Notes: a model not told the origin generated them from the letters alone. Positions 26,136 through 35,729 are shown, numbered from the stretch's first letter. The stretch: DNA of 64,000 nt from Bradyrhizobium sp. Gha (GCF_900113735.1 NZ_FOQM01000013.1:62001-126000), one strand, 5' to 3'. Numbers and translations are program-made.

Positions 26136-26471
26136 AAGCGGATACGCGCGGCCAGGCGACGACGGCCAGGGACATCGCCGGTGTTTTTCGGTCAAAGGCG
26201 CTGATTCCCCCCAATCCGAGTGGAAAACCCCCGGTAGACCGCACCAGGACAGCATTCTCTTGCCGGACGGCACCTGCGCGGCGATAGTGACCGCCTCCCG
26301 CGAGACCGGCAGCCAAACCGTGACCGCATAGGTCTTGCGTCATTGCGAGCGTAGCGCGGCGGCCCGGTTCGCGGTAACAGCGACATCGTGCTGCGGCGGC
26401 GCTCGGCGTGGTGACGAAGGTCCGACACCGTCCAAGAACACGGTCCCAAATGAACGAAGAAGGAAGGCAAC
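26136..26471. other. Intergenic region, no gene recognised
   Basis: 336 nt between hpaR and the aldolase gene. A CGTCATTGCGAGCG stretch at about 26338-26352 looks like half of the palindromic element found at 17598. The last 60 nt carry AGGAAGG for the following gene. I see no clear terminator or RNA. Confidence 0.5.
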
Positions 26472-27248
26472 GTGGCGAACAAGGTCAAGGAAATCTGGAA
26501 GTCGGGCAAGGCCGTCGTGAATGCGTGGCTGGCTATACCCTCCGGCTTCTCGGCTGAGATGATCGCGCAATGCGGCTTCGACAGCGTCACGGTCGACATG
26601 CAGCATGGCGTGCAGGATTATCTGTCGATGGTGCAGTGCTTCCAGGCCATGGACAAGCATCCGGTGACCCCGATGGTCCGCGTGCCCTGGAACGAGCCCG
26701 GCATCATCGGCAAGGTTCTCGACGGCGGCGCCTATGGCGTGATCTGCCCGATGGTCAACACGGCGCAGGAAGCCAGGAACCTCGTTTCCTATTCCAAATA
26801 TCCGCCGCAGGGCGTCCGCTCCAACGGCCCGATCCGCGCCGGCATGTACGGCACCGCAGGGTCGTATCAGAAGACCGCGAACGCCGACACCATCCTGCTG
26901 CCCATGATGGAAACGAAGACGGCTATCGAGAACATGGAAGCGATCTTCGACGTCGAAGGCATCGACGGCGTCTATATCGGGCCGTCCGATCTCGGTTTCT
27001 CCTACGGCCTCGAGCCGAAGCTCGATCGCACCGAGCCTGAGATCCTCGCGATCTACGAGAAGATCATCAGGGAGTGCGGCAAGCGCGGCCTCAATGCAGG
27101 CATCCACTGCAGCGGCGCCGAAGGGGCTGCGCGAGCCATCAACATGGGTTTCAAGCTGGTGACGCTCTCGAACGAGGTTGGCCTGATGACGACCTACGCC
27201 AGGATGCAGGTCAACGCGACCCGCAAGGATTCGGCCGGCAAGGCCTAG
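26472..27248 (+). CDS. hpaI: HpcH/HpaI-family class II aldolase
   Basis: A 258-aa metal-dependent aldolase, expected to split 4-hydroxy-2-oxoheptanedioate into pyruvate and succinate semialdehyde. VTVDMQHGVQDYLSM holds the family histidine, RVPWNEPGIIGKVLDGGAYGVICPMV the metal-site region, and GVYIGPSDLGFSYG the substrate loop. The start is GTG at 26472 after AGGAAGG. It lies just beyond hpaR on the plus strand rather than inside the hpa operon, so it may have its own control. A general 2-keto-3-deoxy-sugar-acid aldolase is the alternative, supported by the UxaA gene next to it. Confidence 0.8.
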   Translation: MANKVKEIWKSGKAVVNAWLAIPSGFSAEMIAQCGFDSVTVDMQHGVQDYLSMVQCFQAMDKHPVTPMVRVPWNEPGIIGKVLDGGAYGVICPMVNTAQEARNLVSYSKYPPQGVRSNGPIRAGMYGTAGSYQKTANADTILLPMMETKTAIENMEAIFDVEGIDGVYIGPSDLGFSYGLEPKLDRTEPEILAIYEKIIRECGKRGLNAGIHCSGAEGAARAINMGFKLVTLSNEVGLMTTYARMQVNATRKDSAGKA

Positions 27249-27256
27249 GAAACTTG

Positions 27257-27329
27257 GGAATGGCGAATGGGGAGTAGCGAATAGCGCTACTCCCCTTTTC
27301 CATTCGCAACTCGCCGCTCACTATTCGCT
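27257..27329. repeat. Palindromic element built of 7-nt units (copy B)
   Basis: Heptamers (consensus GCGAATG/GCGAATA) at 27257-27284 are followed by inverted heptamers (CATTCGC, AACTCGC, CGCTCAC, TATTCGC) ending at 27329. It lies between the aldolase and UxaA-family genes, only 13 nt before the latter's start, so it would be in the mRNA leader or spacer. Confidence 0.75.
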
Positions 27330-27342
27330 TAAGGAGACTCCC

Positions 27343-28866
27343 ATGACCATCAGCCCCGTCATCCGCCTCCATCCCGATGATGGCGTGCTGATTGCGCGCG
27401 CGAGCCTGCCGCCGGGGACGGTCGTCGCCGACGGCGTGACCACAGTCGAGCGCATTCCCTCCGGCCACAAGGTTGCGATCAAGCCGTTCGCCGTCGGCGA
27501 GCCTGTCATCCGCTACGGCCAGATCATCGGCTTTGCGACCGCGCCCATCGCGCCGGGCCAGCACGTGCATGTGCAGAACATCGGCATGGGCGATTTCGCC
27601 AAGGACTATGCGTATTGCGCCGACGTCAAGCCGACGCCGAACTTCGACCTGCCGGCGACCTTCGAGGGCATCCGCCGTCCCGACGGCCGCGTCGCCACGC
27701 GCAACTACATCGGCATCCTCACCTCCGTGAATTGCAGCGCGCATGTCGCTGGCCTCGTCGCCGACGTCTTCAAGAAGAATCCTTTCACCGGCGACAATCC
27801 GCTGGCCGAATTCCCCAATGTCGACGGCGTGGTCGCGCTGACCCACAAGACCGGCTGCGGCATGACGCAGAACGAGCCGCTGGCGCTGCTCCGCCGCACG
27901 CTCGGCGGCTACGCCCGGCACGTCAATTTCTCCCACGTCATCGTGCTCGGCCTCGGTTGCGAGGTGAACCAGATCGGCGGTCTCATGGAAGAGCAGAAGC
28001 TCGCCGGCCGGCTGCGCGCCATGGACATCCAGGAGGTCGGCGGCACCCGCAAGACGGTGGAGGCCGGCATCGCCTTCGTACGCGAGGCGCTCGCCGACTC
28101 CAACAAGGTCAAGCGCGAATCCGTGCCGGTGAGCGAACTCACGGTGGCGCTGCAATGCGGCGGCTCGGACGGTTATTCCGGCGTGTCGGCCAATCCGGCG
28201 CTGGGTGCGGCGAGCGATCTCATCGTCCGGCACGGCGGCACGGTCATTCTGTCGGAAACGCCGGAGACCTACGGCGCCGAGCATCTCTTGACGCGCCGCG
28301 CGGTCAGCCGCGAGGTCGGCGAGAAGCTCGTTAATCTGATGCGCTGGTGGGACGAATACACTGAGCGTGAAGGCGCCGAGATGAACGCCAATCCCAGCCC
28401 CGGCAACAAGGCCGGCGGTCTCACCACCATCCTGGAGAAATCGCTCGGCGCGATGGCCAAGGCCGGCACCACCGATCTCGTCGACGTGCTGCGCTACGCC
28501 GAGCCGGTGACCAAGCGCGGCTTCGTGTTCATGGACACGCCCGGTTACGATCCGGTCGCCGCAACCGGCCAGGTCGCCGGCGGCGCCAATCTCGTCTGCT
28601 TCACCACCGGCCGCGGCAGCGTGTTCGGCTGCAAGCCGGCGCCCTCGATCAAGCTTGCCACCAACACGCCCATGTACAAGCGCATGGAAGAGGACATGGA
28701 CGTCAATTGCGGCACCATCCTCGAAGGCGAGGAGACCGTCCAGGAGTGCGGCCAGCGCATCTTCGATCTCATCCTGAAGACCGCCTCGGGACAGCGGACC
28801 AAGAGCGAAAGCTTCGATTTCGGCGGCGCCGAGTTCGCGCCCTGGGTGTTGGGGGCGACGATGTGA
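27343..28866 (+). CDS. UxaA-family dehydratase (altronate/galactarate dehydratase-like)
   Basis: A 507-aa hydro-lyase. The N-terminal SAF domain covers about residues 1-95 (RLHPDDGVLIARASLPPGT...HVQNI). The UxaA body starts with RPDGRVATRNYIGIL and contains HKTGCGMTQNEP, ALQCGGSDGYSGVSANPALG, the cysteine-bearing TGRGSVFGCKPAPSIKLATN and DVNCGTILEG near the end. It probably dehydrates a sugar acid to a 2-keto-3-deoxy acid, which the upstream aldolase could cleave. AAGGAG at 27331-27336 precedes the ATG. Which sugar acid is unknown; fused SAF-UxaA is the usual architecture. Confidence 0.87.
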   Translation: MTISPVIRLHPDDGVLIARASLPPGTVVADGVTTVERIPSGHKVAIKPFAVGEPVIRYGQIIGFATAPIAPGQHVHVQNIGMGDFAKDYAYCADVKPTPNFDLPATFEGIRRPDGRVATRNYIGILTSVNCSAHVAGLVADVFKKNPFTGDNPLAEFPNVDGVVALTHKTGCGMTQNEPLALLRRTLGGYARHVNFSHVIVLGLGCEVNQIGGLMEEQKLAGRLRAMDIQEVGGTRKTVEAGIAFVREALADSNKVKRESVPVSELTVALQCGGSDGYSGVSANPALGAASDLIVRHGGTVILSETPETYGAEHLLTRRAVSREVGEKLVNLMRWWDEYTEREGAEMNANPSPGNKAGGLTTILEKSLGAMAKAGTTDLVDVLRYAEPVTKRGFVFMDTPGYDPVAATGQVAGGANLVCFTTGRGSVFGCKPAPSIKLATNTPMYKRMEEDMDVNCGTILEGEETVQECGQRIFDLILKTASGQRTKSESFDFGGAEFAPWVLGATM

Positions 28867-28871
28867 GAGGG

Positions 28872-28943
28872 GCGAATGGCGAATAGGGAGTAGCGAATAG
28901 AGCAAGTCTTCGGCGATTCGCCATGCGCTACTCAGCGCTCGCC
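28872..28943. repeat. Palindromic element built of 7-nt units (copy C)
   Basis: Four heptamers GCGAATG, GCGAATA, GGGAGTA, GCGAATA at 28872-28899, a 13-nt centre, then less perfect inverted units to about 28943. Copies B and C flank the UxaA-family gene. Confidence 0.72.
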
Positions 28944-29034
28944 CGTGCCGTAGGCACGCACTGCCCGTTGTTAATGCTTGATCGAGGTCACATCAGGTGT
29001 TCTGCTCAAAAAAGCTGCTGGAGCACCGCACCCC

Positions 29035-32000
29035 GTGTCGATCTACGTCGCACTGCATCACGTCACGCACTACAAATACGACCGCCCGATCGATCTGGGA
29101 CCGCAAACCATACGCCTGCGGCCGGCGCCGCACACGCGGACGCCAATCCTGAGCTATTCGCTCAAGGTCACGCCATCAAATCATTTCGTGAACTGGCAGC
29201 AGGATCCGCAAGGTAACTGGCTCGCCCGCTACGTCTTCCCGGAAAAGACCACCGAGCTGAAATTCGAGGTCGACTTCACGGCGCAGATGACGACCGTCAA
29301 TCCGTTCGACTTCTTCGTCGAGCCCTACGCCGACAGCTTTCCGTTCGAATATCCCCGGGACCTCAAGAGCGAGCTGGCGCCGTATCTCGAGACCATCAAG
29401 CCCGATCCAGCGTTCGCCAAATATCTGGCCTCGATTCCGCGCGAGGCGCCGAACACGGTCAACTTCCTGGTCGAGCTCAATCGCGAGCTGCAGAAGAAGA
29501 TCAACTACATCATCCGCATGGAGCCCGGCGTGCAGACGCCGGAGGAGACGCTGACCTCCTGCGCCGGATCATGCCGCGACTCCGCCTGGCTGTTGATCCA
29601 GACCTTCCGTCATCTCGGTCTCGCCGCCCGTTTCGTCTCCGGCTATCTGGTCCAGATCCGCCCCGACATCGACCCGATCGAGGGACCGCCCGAGGTCGAG
29701 AACGACTTCACCGATCTGCACGCCTGGGCCGAGGTTTACCTGCCGGGCGCGGGCTGGATCGGCTTCGATGCGACATCAGGCATGTTGGCAGGCGAGGGGC
29801 ACATCCCCGTTGCCGCCACGCCGCATTATCGCTCTGCCGCGCCAATCTCCGGCGGTGCTGGTTTTGCCGAAGTCGAGTTCGCCTTCGACATGAGCGTGCG
29901 ACGTATCCGCGAGGCGCCGCGCATCACAAAACCGTTCTCCGACGAGTCCTGGGCGCGACTCGACGATCTCGGCGAGCAGGTCGATGGCGATCTCGCGGCG
30001 CAAGACGTGCGGCTCACCATGGGCGGCGAGCCGACCTTCGTGTCCGTGGATGATCTCGAAGCGGCGGAATGGAATACGGAAGCTGTGGGCCCGACCAAGC
30101 GCGCGCTCGCCGACGATCTGATCCGCCGCCTGCGCACGCGCTTTGCGCCGGGCGGTCTGCTGCATTACGGGCAGGGCAAGTGGTATCCGGGCGAGAGCCT
30201 GCCGCGCTGGGCCTTCGGCCTCTACTGGCGCAAGGACGGCGCGCCGATCTGGAAGAATGCCGACCTGATCGCGAAGATCGAAAATCCCAGGCGGGCCCAG
30301 ACCGGGGACGCCGAGGATTTCATGGAAGGTACGGCCGCGCGTCTGGGGCTCGATCCCGGCTACATCATCCCGGCCTACGAGGACACGGTCTACTGGCTTC
30401 AGAAGGAAGCGGAGCTTCCGGTCAACGTCGATCCCTCCAACTCGCAATTGTCCGATCCCGAAGCGCGTGCGCGCATGGCGCGGGTGTTCAATCAGGGCCT
30501 CCGCGCGCCACGCGGCTTCGTGCTGCCCGTGCAGCGCTGGAATGCGCCGCCCCGCTGGCGCAGCGAGCGCTGGCAACTCCGGCGCGGTCACCTGTTCCTG
30601 TCGCCGGGCGATTCCCCGCTCGGTCTGCGCCTGCCGATCGGCTCGCTCGGCTACGTGCCGCCCGATCAATATCCCTATGTCGTCGAGCAGGACCCGATGG
30701 AGGCGCGCGGCAAGCTGCCGCTGTTCACGCTCCCCGAGCGCCCGAAAGCGCCGCCGCGGGTCGCGCCCGAGCAGCTCAACACCTCGATTCCGGTCCGGAC
30801 CGCGCTGTCCATCGAGGTTCGCGACGGCGTGATCTGCGCGTTCATGCCACCGGTCGAGCGCATCGAGGATTATCTCGAACTGGTCGCGGCGGTCGAAGCC
30901 ACCGCCGAGGAGATGCAGCTCCAGGTCCATGTCGAAGGCTATGCGCCGCCATTCGATCCGCGCATCGAGGTGATCAAGGTGACGCCCGATCCTGGTGTCA
31001 TCGAGGTCAACATCCAGCCGGCGCAGAGCTGGCGCGAGGCGGTCGAGATCACCTCCGGCCTCTATGAGGACGCCGGCAAGGTGCGTCTCGGCGCCAATCG
31101 CTTCCTCGTCGACGGCCGCCATACCGGTACCGGCGGCGGCAATCACGTCGTGATCGGCGGCTCGAGCCCACAGGATTCGCCGTTCCTGCGCCGCCCCGAT
31201 CTGCTGAAGAGCCTCGTGCTGTACTGGCAGCGGCATCCGTCGCTGTCCTATTTCTTCTCCGGCCTTTTCATCGGCCCGACCAGCCAGGCGCCGCGCATCG
31301 ACGAAGCCCGCCACGACAGCATCTACGAGCTCGAGATCGCGCTCTCGCATGTGCCGCCGCCGGGCTATCAGGCGCCGCTATGGCTGGTGGACCGGCTGTT
31401 CCGGCATCTGCTCGTCGACATCACCGGTAACACCCACCGCGCCGAGATCTGCATCGACAAGCTCTATTCACCCGACGGTCCCACCGGGCGGCTCGGCCTC
31501 GTCGAATTCCGCGCGCTCGAAATGCCGCCGGACCCGCGCATGTCGCTGGCGCAGCAACTCTTGATCCGCGCGCTGATCGCAAAATTCTGGCGCGAACCGC
31601 AACAGGGTAAGTTCGTGCGCTGGGGCACCGCGCTGCACGATCGCTTCATGTTGCCACATTTCATCTGGGAAGATTTCCAGGACGTGCTCTCGGAGCTCAA
31701 GACATCAGGTTATCCGTTCGAGCCGGAATGGTATCTGGCCCAGCTCGAATTTCGCTTTCCCGCCTTCGGCCGCATCCACCATGCTGGCGTGACGCTGGAG
31801 CTGCGGCAGGCGCTTGAGCCTTGGCACGTGCTTGGCGAGGAAGGGTCGGCCGGCGGCACCGTGCGCTACGTCGATAGCTCGGTCGAGCGGCTTCAGGTCA
31901 AGGCGGAGGGTTTCGTGGAGGGCCGCCACGTCGTGACCTGCAACGGCCGCCGCCTGCCGATGACCTCGACCGGCCGCTCGGGCGAGGCCGTGGCGGGCCT

Positions 32001-32304
32001 CCGCTTCAAGGCCTGGCAGCCGGCCTCCGGCCTGCATCCGACCATCCCGGTCCACGCGCCGTTGACGTTTGACCTGATCGACACCTGGAACGGCCGCTCG
32101 CTCGGCGGCTGCGTCTACCACGTTGCCCATCCCGGCGGCCGCAACTACGACACCAAGCCCGTCAACACCTACGAGGCCGAGGCGCGGCGGCTGGCGCGCT
32201 TCCAGGACCACGGCCATACGCCCGGGCCAATGCAGCCGCCGCCCGAGGAACGCACAAATGAATTTCCACTGACCCTCGACTTGCGGGCACCGCTCCTGCA
32301 ATGA
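29035..32304 (+). CDS. Transglutaminase-DUF2126 fusion protein
   Basis: A large 1,089-aa protein. Residues 1-90 form a bacterial transglutaminase N-terminal domain. The transglutaminase-like core has Cys in SCAGSCRDSAWLL (about residue 177), His in DLHAWAEVYLPG (about 231) and Asp in WIGFDATSG. Residues from about 290 to the end are DUF2126, a large domain of unknown role that may include a ligase-like fold. The GTG at 29035 aligns with the domain start; a TTG at 28978 is the alternative. First gene of a three-gene operon with ATP-grasp/alpha-E and a second transglutaminase. No signal peptide is seen, so it is cytoplasmic. A peptide or amide-bond role is inferred. Confidence 0.85.
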   Translation: MSIYVALHHVTHYKYDRPIDLGPQTIRLRPAPHTRTPILSYSLKVTPSNHFVNWQQDPQGNWLARYVFPEKTTELKFEVDFTAQMTTVNPFDFFVEPYADSFPFEYPRDLKSELAPYLETIKPDPAFAKYLASIPREAPNTVNFLVELNRELQKKINYIIRMEPGVQTPEETLTSCAGSCRDSAWLLIQTFRHLGLAARFVSGYLVQIRPDIDPIEGPPEVENDFTDLHAWAEVYLPGAGWIGFDATSGMLAGEGHIPVAATPHYRSAAPISGGAGFAEVEFAFDMSVRRIREAPRITKPFSDESWARLDDLGEQVDGDLAAQDVRLTMGGEPTFVSVDDLEAAEWNTEAVGPTKRALADDLIRRLRTRFAPGGLLHYGQGKWYPGESLPRWAFGLYWRKDGAPIWKNADLIAKIENPRRAQTGDAEDFMEGTAARLGLDPGYIIPAYEDTVYWLQKEAELPVNVDPSNSQLSDPEARARMARVFNQGLRAPRGFVLPVQRWNAPPRWRSERWQLRRGHLFLSPGDSPLGLRLPIGSLGYVPPDQYPYVVEQDPMEARGKLPLFTLPERPKAPPRVAPEQLNTSIPVRTALSIEVRDGVICAFMPPVERIEDYLELVAAVEATAEEMQLQVHVEGYAPPFDPRIEVIKVTPDPGVIEVNIQPAQSWREAVEITSGLYEDAGKVRLGANRFLVDGRHTGTGGGNHVVIGGSSPQDSPFLRRPDLLKSLVLYWQRHPSLSYFFSGLFIGPTSQAPRIDEARHDSIYELEIALSHVPPPGYQAPLWLVDRLFRHLLVDITGNTHRAEICIDKLYSPDGPTGRLGLVEFRALEMPPDPRMSLAQQLLIRALIAKFWREPQQGKFVRWGTALHDRFMLPHFIWEDFQDVLSELKTSGYPFEPEWYLAQLEFRFPAFGRIHHAGVTLELRQALEPWHVLGEEGSAGGTVRYVDSSVERLQVKAEGFVEGRHVVTCNGRRLPMTSTGRSGEAVAGLRFKAWQPASGLHPTIPVHAPLTFDLIDTWNGRSLGGCVYHVAHPGGRNYDTKPVNTYEAEARRLARFQDHGHTPGPMQPPPEERTNEFPLTLDLRAPLLQ

Positions 32305-32331
32305 GTATGATGGTGGGGCAGGGAGAGGCGC

Positions 32332-34854
32332 ATGGGCGAGGGCGCAGCCGAACAGGACGAGACGGGTCAGGCGCAAGGACAGCGTGAAGGCCAGCGCCGC
32401 CTCGCGCAGTGGGTCCGCGATTACAGCCGTCTGCCCGGCATTCCCGACGAATTTCTCGGGCCTGACGGCGCCCCGCGCGCGGTCTGGAGCCGGTTCTTCG
32501 ATGCTTTCGGCACGCTCGCGCCCGACGAGGTCGAGCGGCGTTTCGGCATGGCCGACCGTCACCTGCGGGAGGCCGGCGTCACCTACCGCGCGCCTGGCGA
32601 CAGCGCCGACCGGCCCTGGTCGATCAGCCATCTGCCGCTGCTGATTGACGAAGCCGACTGGACCCAACTCTCCGCCGGCATCATCCAGCGGGCCGAGCTT
32701 TTGGAACTCGTGCTGCGCGACATCTATGGCGAGGGGCGGCTGGTCGCGGAAGGCGCGCTGCCCGCGGGCGCGATCGCCGGCAGCCCGGAATACCTCCGGC
32801 CCGTCTGCGGCGTGCCGCCGCCGGGCGGGCGTTATCTCTCGCTCTATGCCGCCGATATCGGCCGCGGCCCTGATGGCCGCTGGTGGGTGCTCGGCGATCG
32901 CACGCAGGCGCCGTCAGGCGCGGGCTACGCCCTGGAGAACCGCCTGGTTCTCTCGCGCGCCTTCTCCGATCTCTACAAGTCGATGAACGTGCCGCGCGTC
33001 GCGCCGTTCTTCGAGGCGTTTCGCGATTCACTTCGCGCGCGCGCGGATCGCGACGAGCCGCGCATCGGCGTGCTCACGCCGGGTAGTTTCAGCGAGACCT
33101 ATTTCGAGCACGCGACGCTGGCGCGCTATCTCGGGTTCCTGCTGGTCGAGGGCGACGATCTCGCCGTGAGCGACAATCGCATCCACATCCGTACCGTCGC
33201 AGGGTTGAAGCGGCTCGACATCCTCCTTCGCCGTGTCGACTCCAATTCGCTCGATCCGCTCGAGCTCGATGCCTCCTCGCATCTCGGCGTGCCCGGGCTG
33301 ATCGACGTGCTGCGCAAGGATGGCGTCGTCATCGCCAACATGCCGGGCTCCGGCGTCCTGGAGGCGCGGGCGCTGCTCGGGTTCCTGCCGGCGCTCAGCC
33401 GCCGTCTGCTCGGCGAAGAGCTGAAGATGCCGCACATCGCGACGTGGTGGTGCGGTCAGAAATCGGCGCGCGACGAGGTGTTGTCGCGACTCGACGAGGT
33501 CGCGATCGAAGGTGCCTACAGGCGCGGCGTGCCCGGCTTCGAGCGCAACGGCCCGGTGCTGGCAAGCGAACTCGATGCGAGCGGCCGCCAGCGCCTGGTC
33601 GATGCGATCAGCGCACGTGGCATGGACTATGTCGGCCAGGAGGTCGTGCGTCTCTCGACCATGCCGGTCTGGGGGCAGGGGCAGCTCACGCCGCGCCCCT
33701 TCGTGCTGCGCGTGTTTGCAGCTGCGACGCCGGATGGCTGGGCGATCATGCCCGGCGGTTTCTGCCGGATCGCCGAGCGGCCGGATGCACGTGCGGTGTC
33801 GATGGGCGACGGCGCGCGCGCTGCCGACGTCTGGGTGGTCTCGGACAAGAAGGTGGCGACCGCGTCGCTGCTGCCGGCGACCGACAAGGTGCGCATCCGC
33901 CGGATCGCCGGCGTGTTGCCGAGCCGGGCCGCCGACAATCTGTTCTGGCTCGGCCGCTATCTCGAGCGTGCGGAGGCAACCTTGCGTCTCCTGCGCGCGC
34001 TGGGCTCGCCGAGCGGGCCCAACAAGGGCACGTCCGCCTCGCTGCAATCGGCCGAACGGATCCAGCGCCTGCTGGTGACCTGGGGCGCGATCTCGCAGAC
34101 CTCGCGCGCCGCACCGGGGCGGATCGTCGCCGAAGCGTTGCAGAGCGAGGCGCGGTTCGGCTCGGCACTGTCGCTGGTACGCGCGGCATTGCGCACGGCG
34201 ACCTCCTTGCGCGAGCGGCTGTCGCCCGATGCCTGGCAGGTCATCACCGAGATGGCCGAGCGCCTTGCCTACGAGGTCGAGGACGACGACAGCGTGCTGA
34301 GCGCGGCCGAGTTGACCTTGCAGGAGCTTGCGAGCTTCGCGGGCCTCGCACAGGAGAACATGAACCGCGCCGCCGGTTGGCGCTTCCTCGATATCGGCCG
34401 CCGCACCGAGCGCGCCATCAACACCACGCGTTTTGCCCGACAGTTTGCTTATGACGAGGCCGGCGACGAGGATCTCGACATCCTGCTGACACTGGTGGAT
34501 TCCCAGATCACCTATCGCTCGCGCTATTTGCTGGCGCCCATCCTGGCGCCGGTTCGCGACCTCGCGGTGCTCGACAGCTACAATCCGCGATCGGTCGCCT
34601 TCCAGGTCGCGACCCTGAACGAGCATATCGCGGCCTTGCCGAGCCTGAAGGAGCGCGGCCTGATCGAAAAGCCGCAGCGTCTCGCGGTGGCGGTGCAGGC
34701 GATGCTGGCCACTGCCGAGGCCGAGAAGCTCGAGGCCAAGACGCTGTTCGCGCTGGAGCAGGATCTACTCAGCCTCGCCGAGGCCATCGGGCTGCATTAT
34801 TTTCCGCACGGCCCGAATGCGAGCCGGCCGGAAAAGCTGACGGGGCTGGCGTGA
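32332..34854 (+). CDS. Circularly permuted ATP-grasp protein fused to alpha-E domain
   Basis: An 840-aa two-domain protein. Residues about 1-515 are a circularly permuted type 2 ATP-grasp domain (GRYLSLYAADIGRGPDGRWW, LGDRTQAPSGAGYALENR, KSMNVPRVAPFF, EGDDLAVSDNRIHIRT). From about residue 527 (LPSRAADNLFWLGRYLERAE) to the end is the all-helical alpha-E domain. In many bacteria these are two adjacent genes; here they are one polypeptide. ATP-grasp enzymes join a carboxylate to an amine, so this is the probable ligase of the operon. The ATG at 32332 has GGGAGAGG upstream. The substrate is unknown. Confidence 0.87.
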   Translation: MGEGAAEQDETGQAQGQREGQRRLAQWVRDYSRLPGIPDEFLGPDGAPRAVWSRFFDAFGTLAPDEVERRFGMADRHLREAGVTYRAPGDSADRPWSISHLPLLIDEADWTQLSAGIIQRAELLELVLRDIYGEGRLVAEGALPAGAIAGSPEYLRPVCGVPPPGGRYLSLYAADIGRGPDGRWWVLGDRTQAPSGAGYALENRLVLSRAFSDLYKSMNVPRVAPFFEAFRDSLRARADRDEPRIGVLTPGSFSETYFEHATLARYLGFLLVEGDDLAVSDNRIHIRTVAGLKRLDILLRRVDSNSLDPLELDASSHLGVPGLIDVLRKDGVVIANMPGSGVLEARALLGFLPALSRRLLGEELKMPHIATWWCGQKSARDEVLSRLDEVAIEGAYRRGVPGFERNGPVLASELDASGRQRLVDAISARGMDYVGQEVVRLSTMPVWGQGQLTPRPFVLRVFAAATPDGWAIMPGGFCRIAERPDARAVSMGDGARAADVWVVSDKKVATASLLPATDKVRIRRIAGVLPSRAADNLFWLGRYLERAEATLRLLRALGSPSGPNKGTSASLQSAERIQRLLVTWGAISQTSRAAPGRIVAEALQSEARFGSALSLVRAALRTATSLRERLSPDAWQVITEMAERLAYEVEDDDSVLSAAELTLQELASFAGLAQENMNRAAGWRFLDIGRRTERAINTTRFARQFAYDEAGDEDLDILLTLVDSQITYRSRYLLAPILAPVRDLAVLDSYNPRSVAFQVATLNEHIAALPSLKERGLIEKPQRLAVAVQAMLATAEAEKLEAKTLFALEQDLLSLAEAIGLHYFPHGPNASRPEKLTGLA

Positions 34855-35729
34855 TCTACGACATCAGGCATGTCACCACTTACGACTATGAGAGCCCGGT
34901 CAGCTTCGCGCGCTGCACGCTGCGGCTTGAGCCGAAAAGCGGTCACGGTCAGGACTTGATCTCGCACAAGGTCGAGATCCGTCCGCGTCCGTCCGAGCGC
35001 CACGTCCGCCGCGACTTCTTCGGCACGCTGACGGAGAGCGTGGTGATCGAGGCTGCGCATCGCACTTTGCGCATCGATTCACGTTCTCGTGTCTCCGTCG
35101 CGCGCAAGCCGCCGGCGCGCGATGCCGTCAGCCCGTCCTGGGAGAGCATTCGCGACATCGCGTTCGAGGCGACCAGCCTCGGGCCGGCCTCGCCGGTCGG
35201 CTATGTCTTTGCGAGCCCCCTGGTGCCGGTGCTGCGTCCCGTCAGTGCCTACGCCGCCGAGAGCTTTGCGCCCGGTGCTGGCATCCTCGCCGGCGCCGTC
35301 GGTCTCATGCATCGGATCCGCACGGAATTTCGCTACGACCCGAAGGCCACGGTGATCTCGACGCCGCTCAACGAGGTGTTCGAGAAGCGCCATGGCGTCT
35401 GCCAGGATTTTGCCCATGTGATGATCGCAGGACTTCGCGGGCTCGGCCTGCCGGCCGCCTATGTCAGCGGCTATCTGCGCACCATTCCGCCTGCCGGCCA
35501 GCCGCGTTTGCAGGGCGCCGACGCGACCCATGCCTGGGTGTCGCTGTGGTGCGGCGCCGATCTCGGCTGGATCGATTTCGATCCGACCAACGATCTCCTG
35601 GTCGCCAATGACCACATCACGCTGGCGGTCGGCCGGGACTTCTCCGATGTGTCGCCGGTCGACGGCATCATCGTCGGCTCGCCCAAACAGAAGCTCAGAG
35701 TCGCCGTGGACGTGTTGCTGGTGGAGTGA
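34851..35729 (+). CDS. Transglutaminase-like cysteine protease/amidase
   Basis: A 292-aa protein with a transglutaminase N-terminal beta domain (IYDIRHVTTYDYESPVSFARC) and a core triad of Cys in HGVCQDFAHVMIAGLR (about residue 183), His in DATHAWVSLWCG (about 226) and Asp in WIDFDPTND (about 241). Such bacterial proteins are thought to hydrolyse or transfer amide bonds. The GTG start overlaps the stop of the ATP-grasp gene by 4 nt (GTGA), so they are translationally coupled. Last gene of the three-gene set. Confidence 0.87.
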   Translation: MIYDIRHVTTYDYESPVSFARCTLRLEPKSGHGQDLISHKVEIRPRPSERHVRRDFFGTLTESVVIEAAHRTLRIDSRSRVSVARKPPARDAVSPSWESIRDIAFEATSLGPASPVGYVFASPLVPVLRPVSAYAAESFAPGAGILAGAVGLMHRIRTEFRYDPKATVISTPLNEVFEKRHGVCQDFAHVMIAGLRGLGLPAAYVSGYLRTIPPAGQPRLQGADATHAWVSLWCGADLGWIDFDPTNDLLVANDHITLAVGRDFSDVSPVDGIIVGSPKQKLRVAVDVLLVE

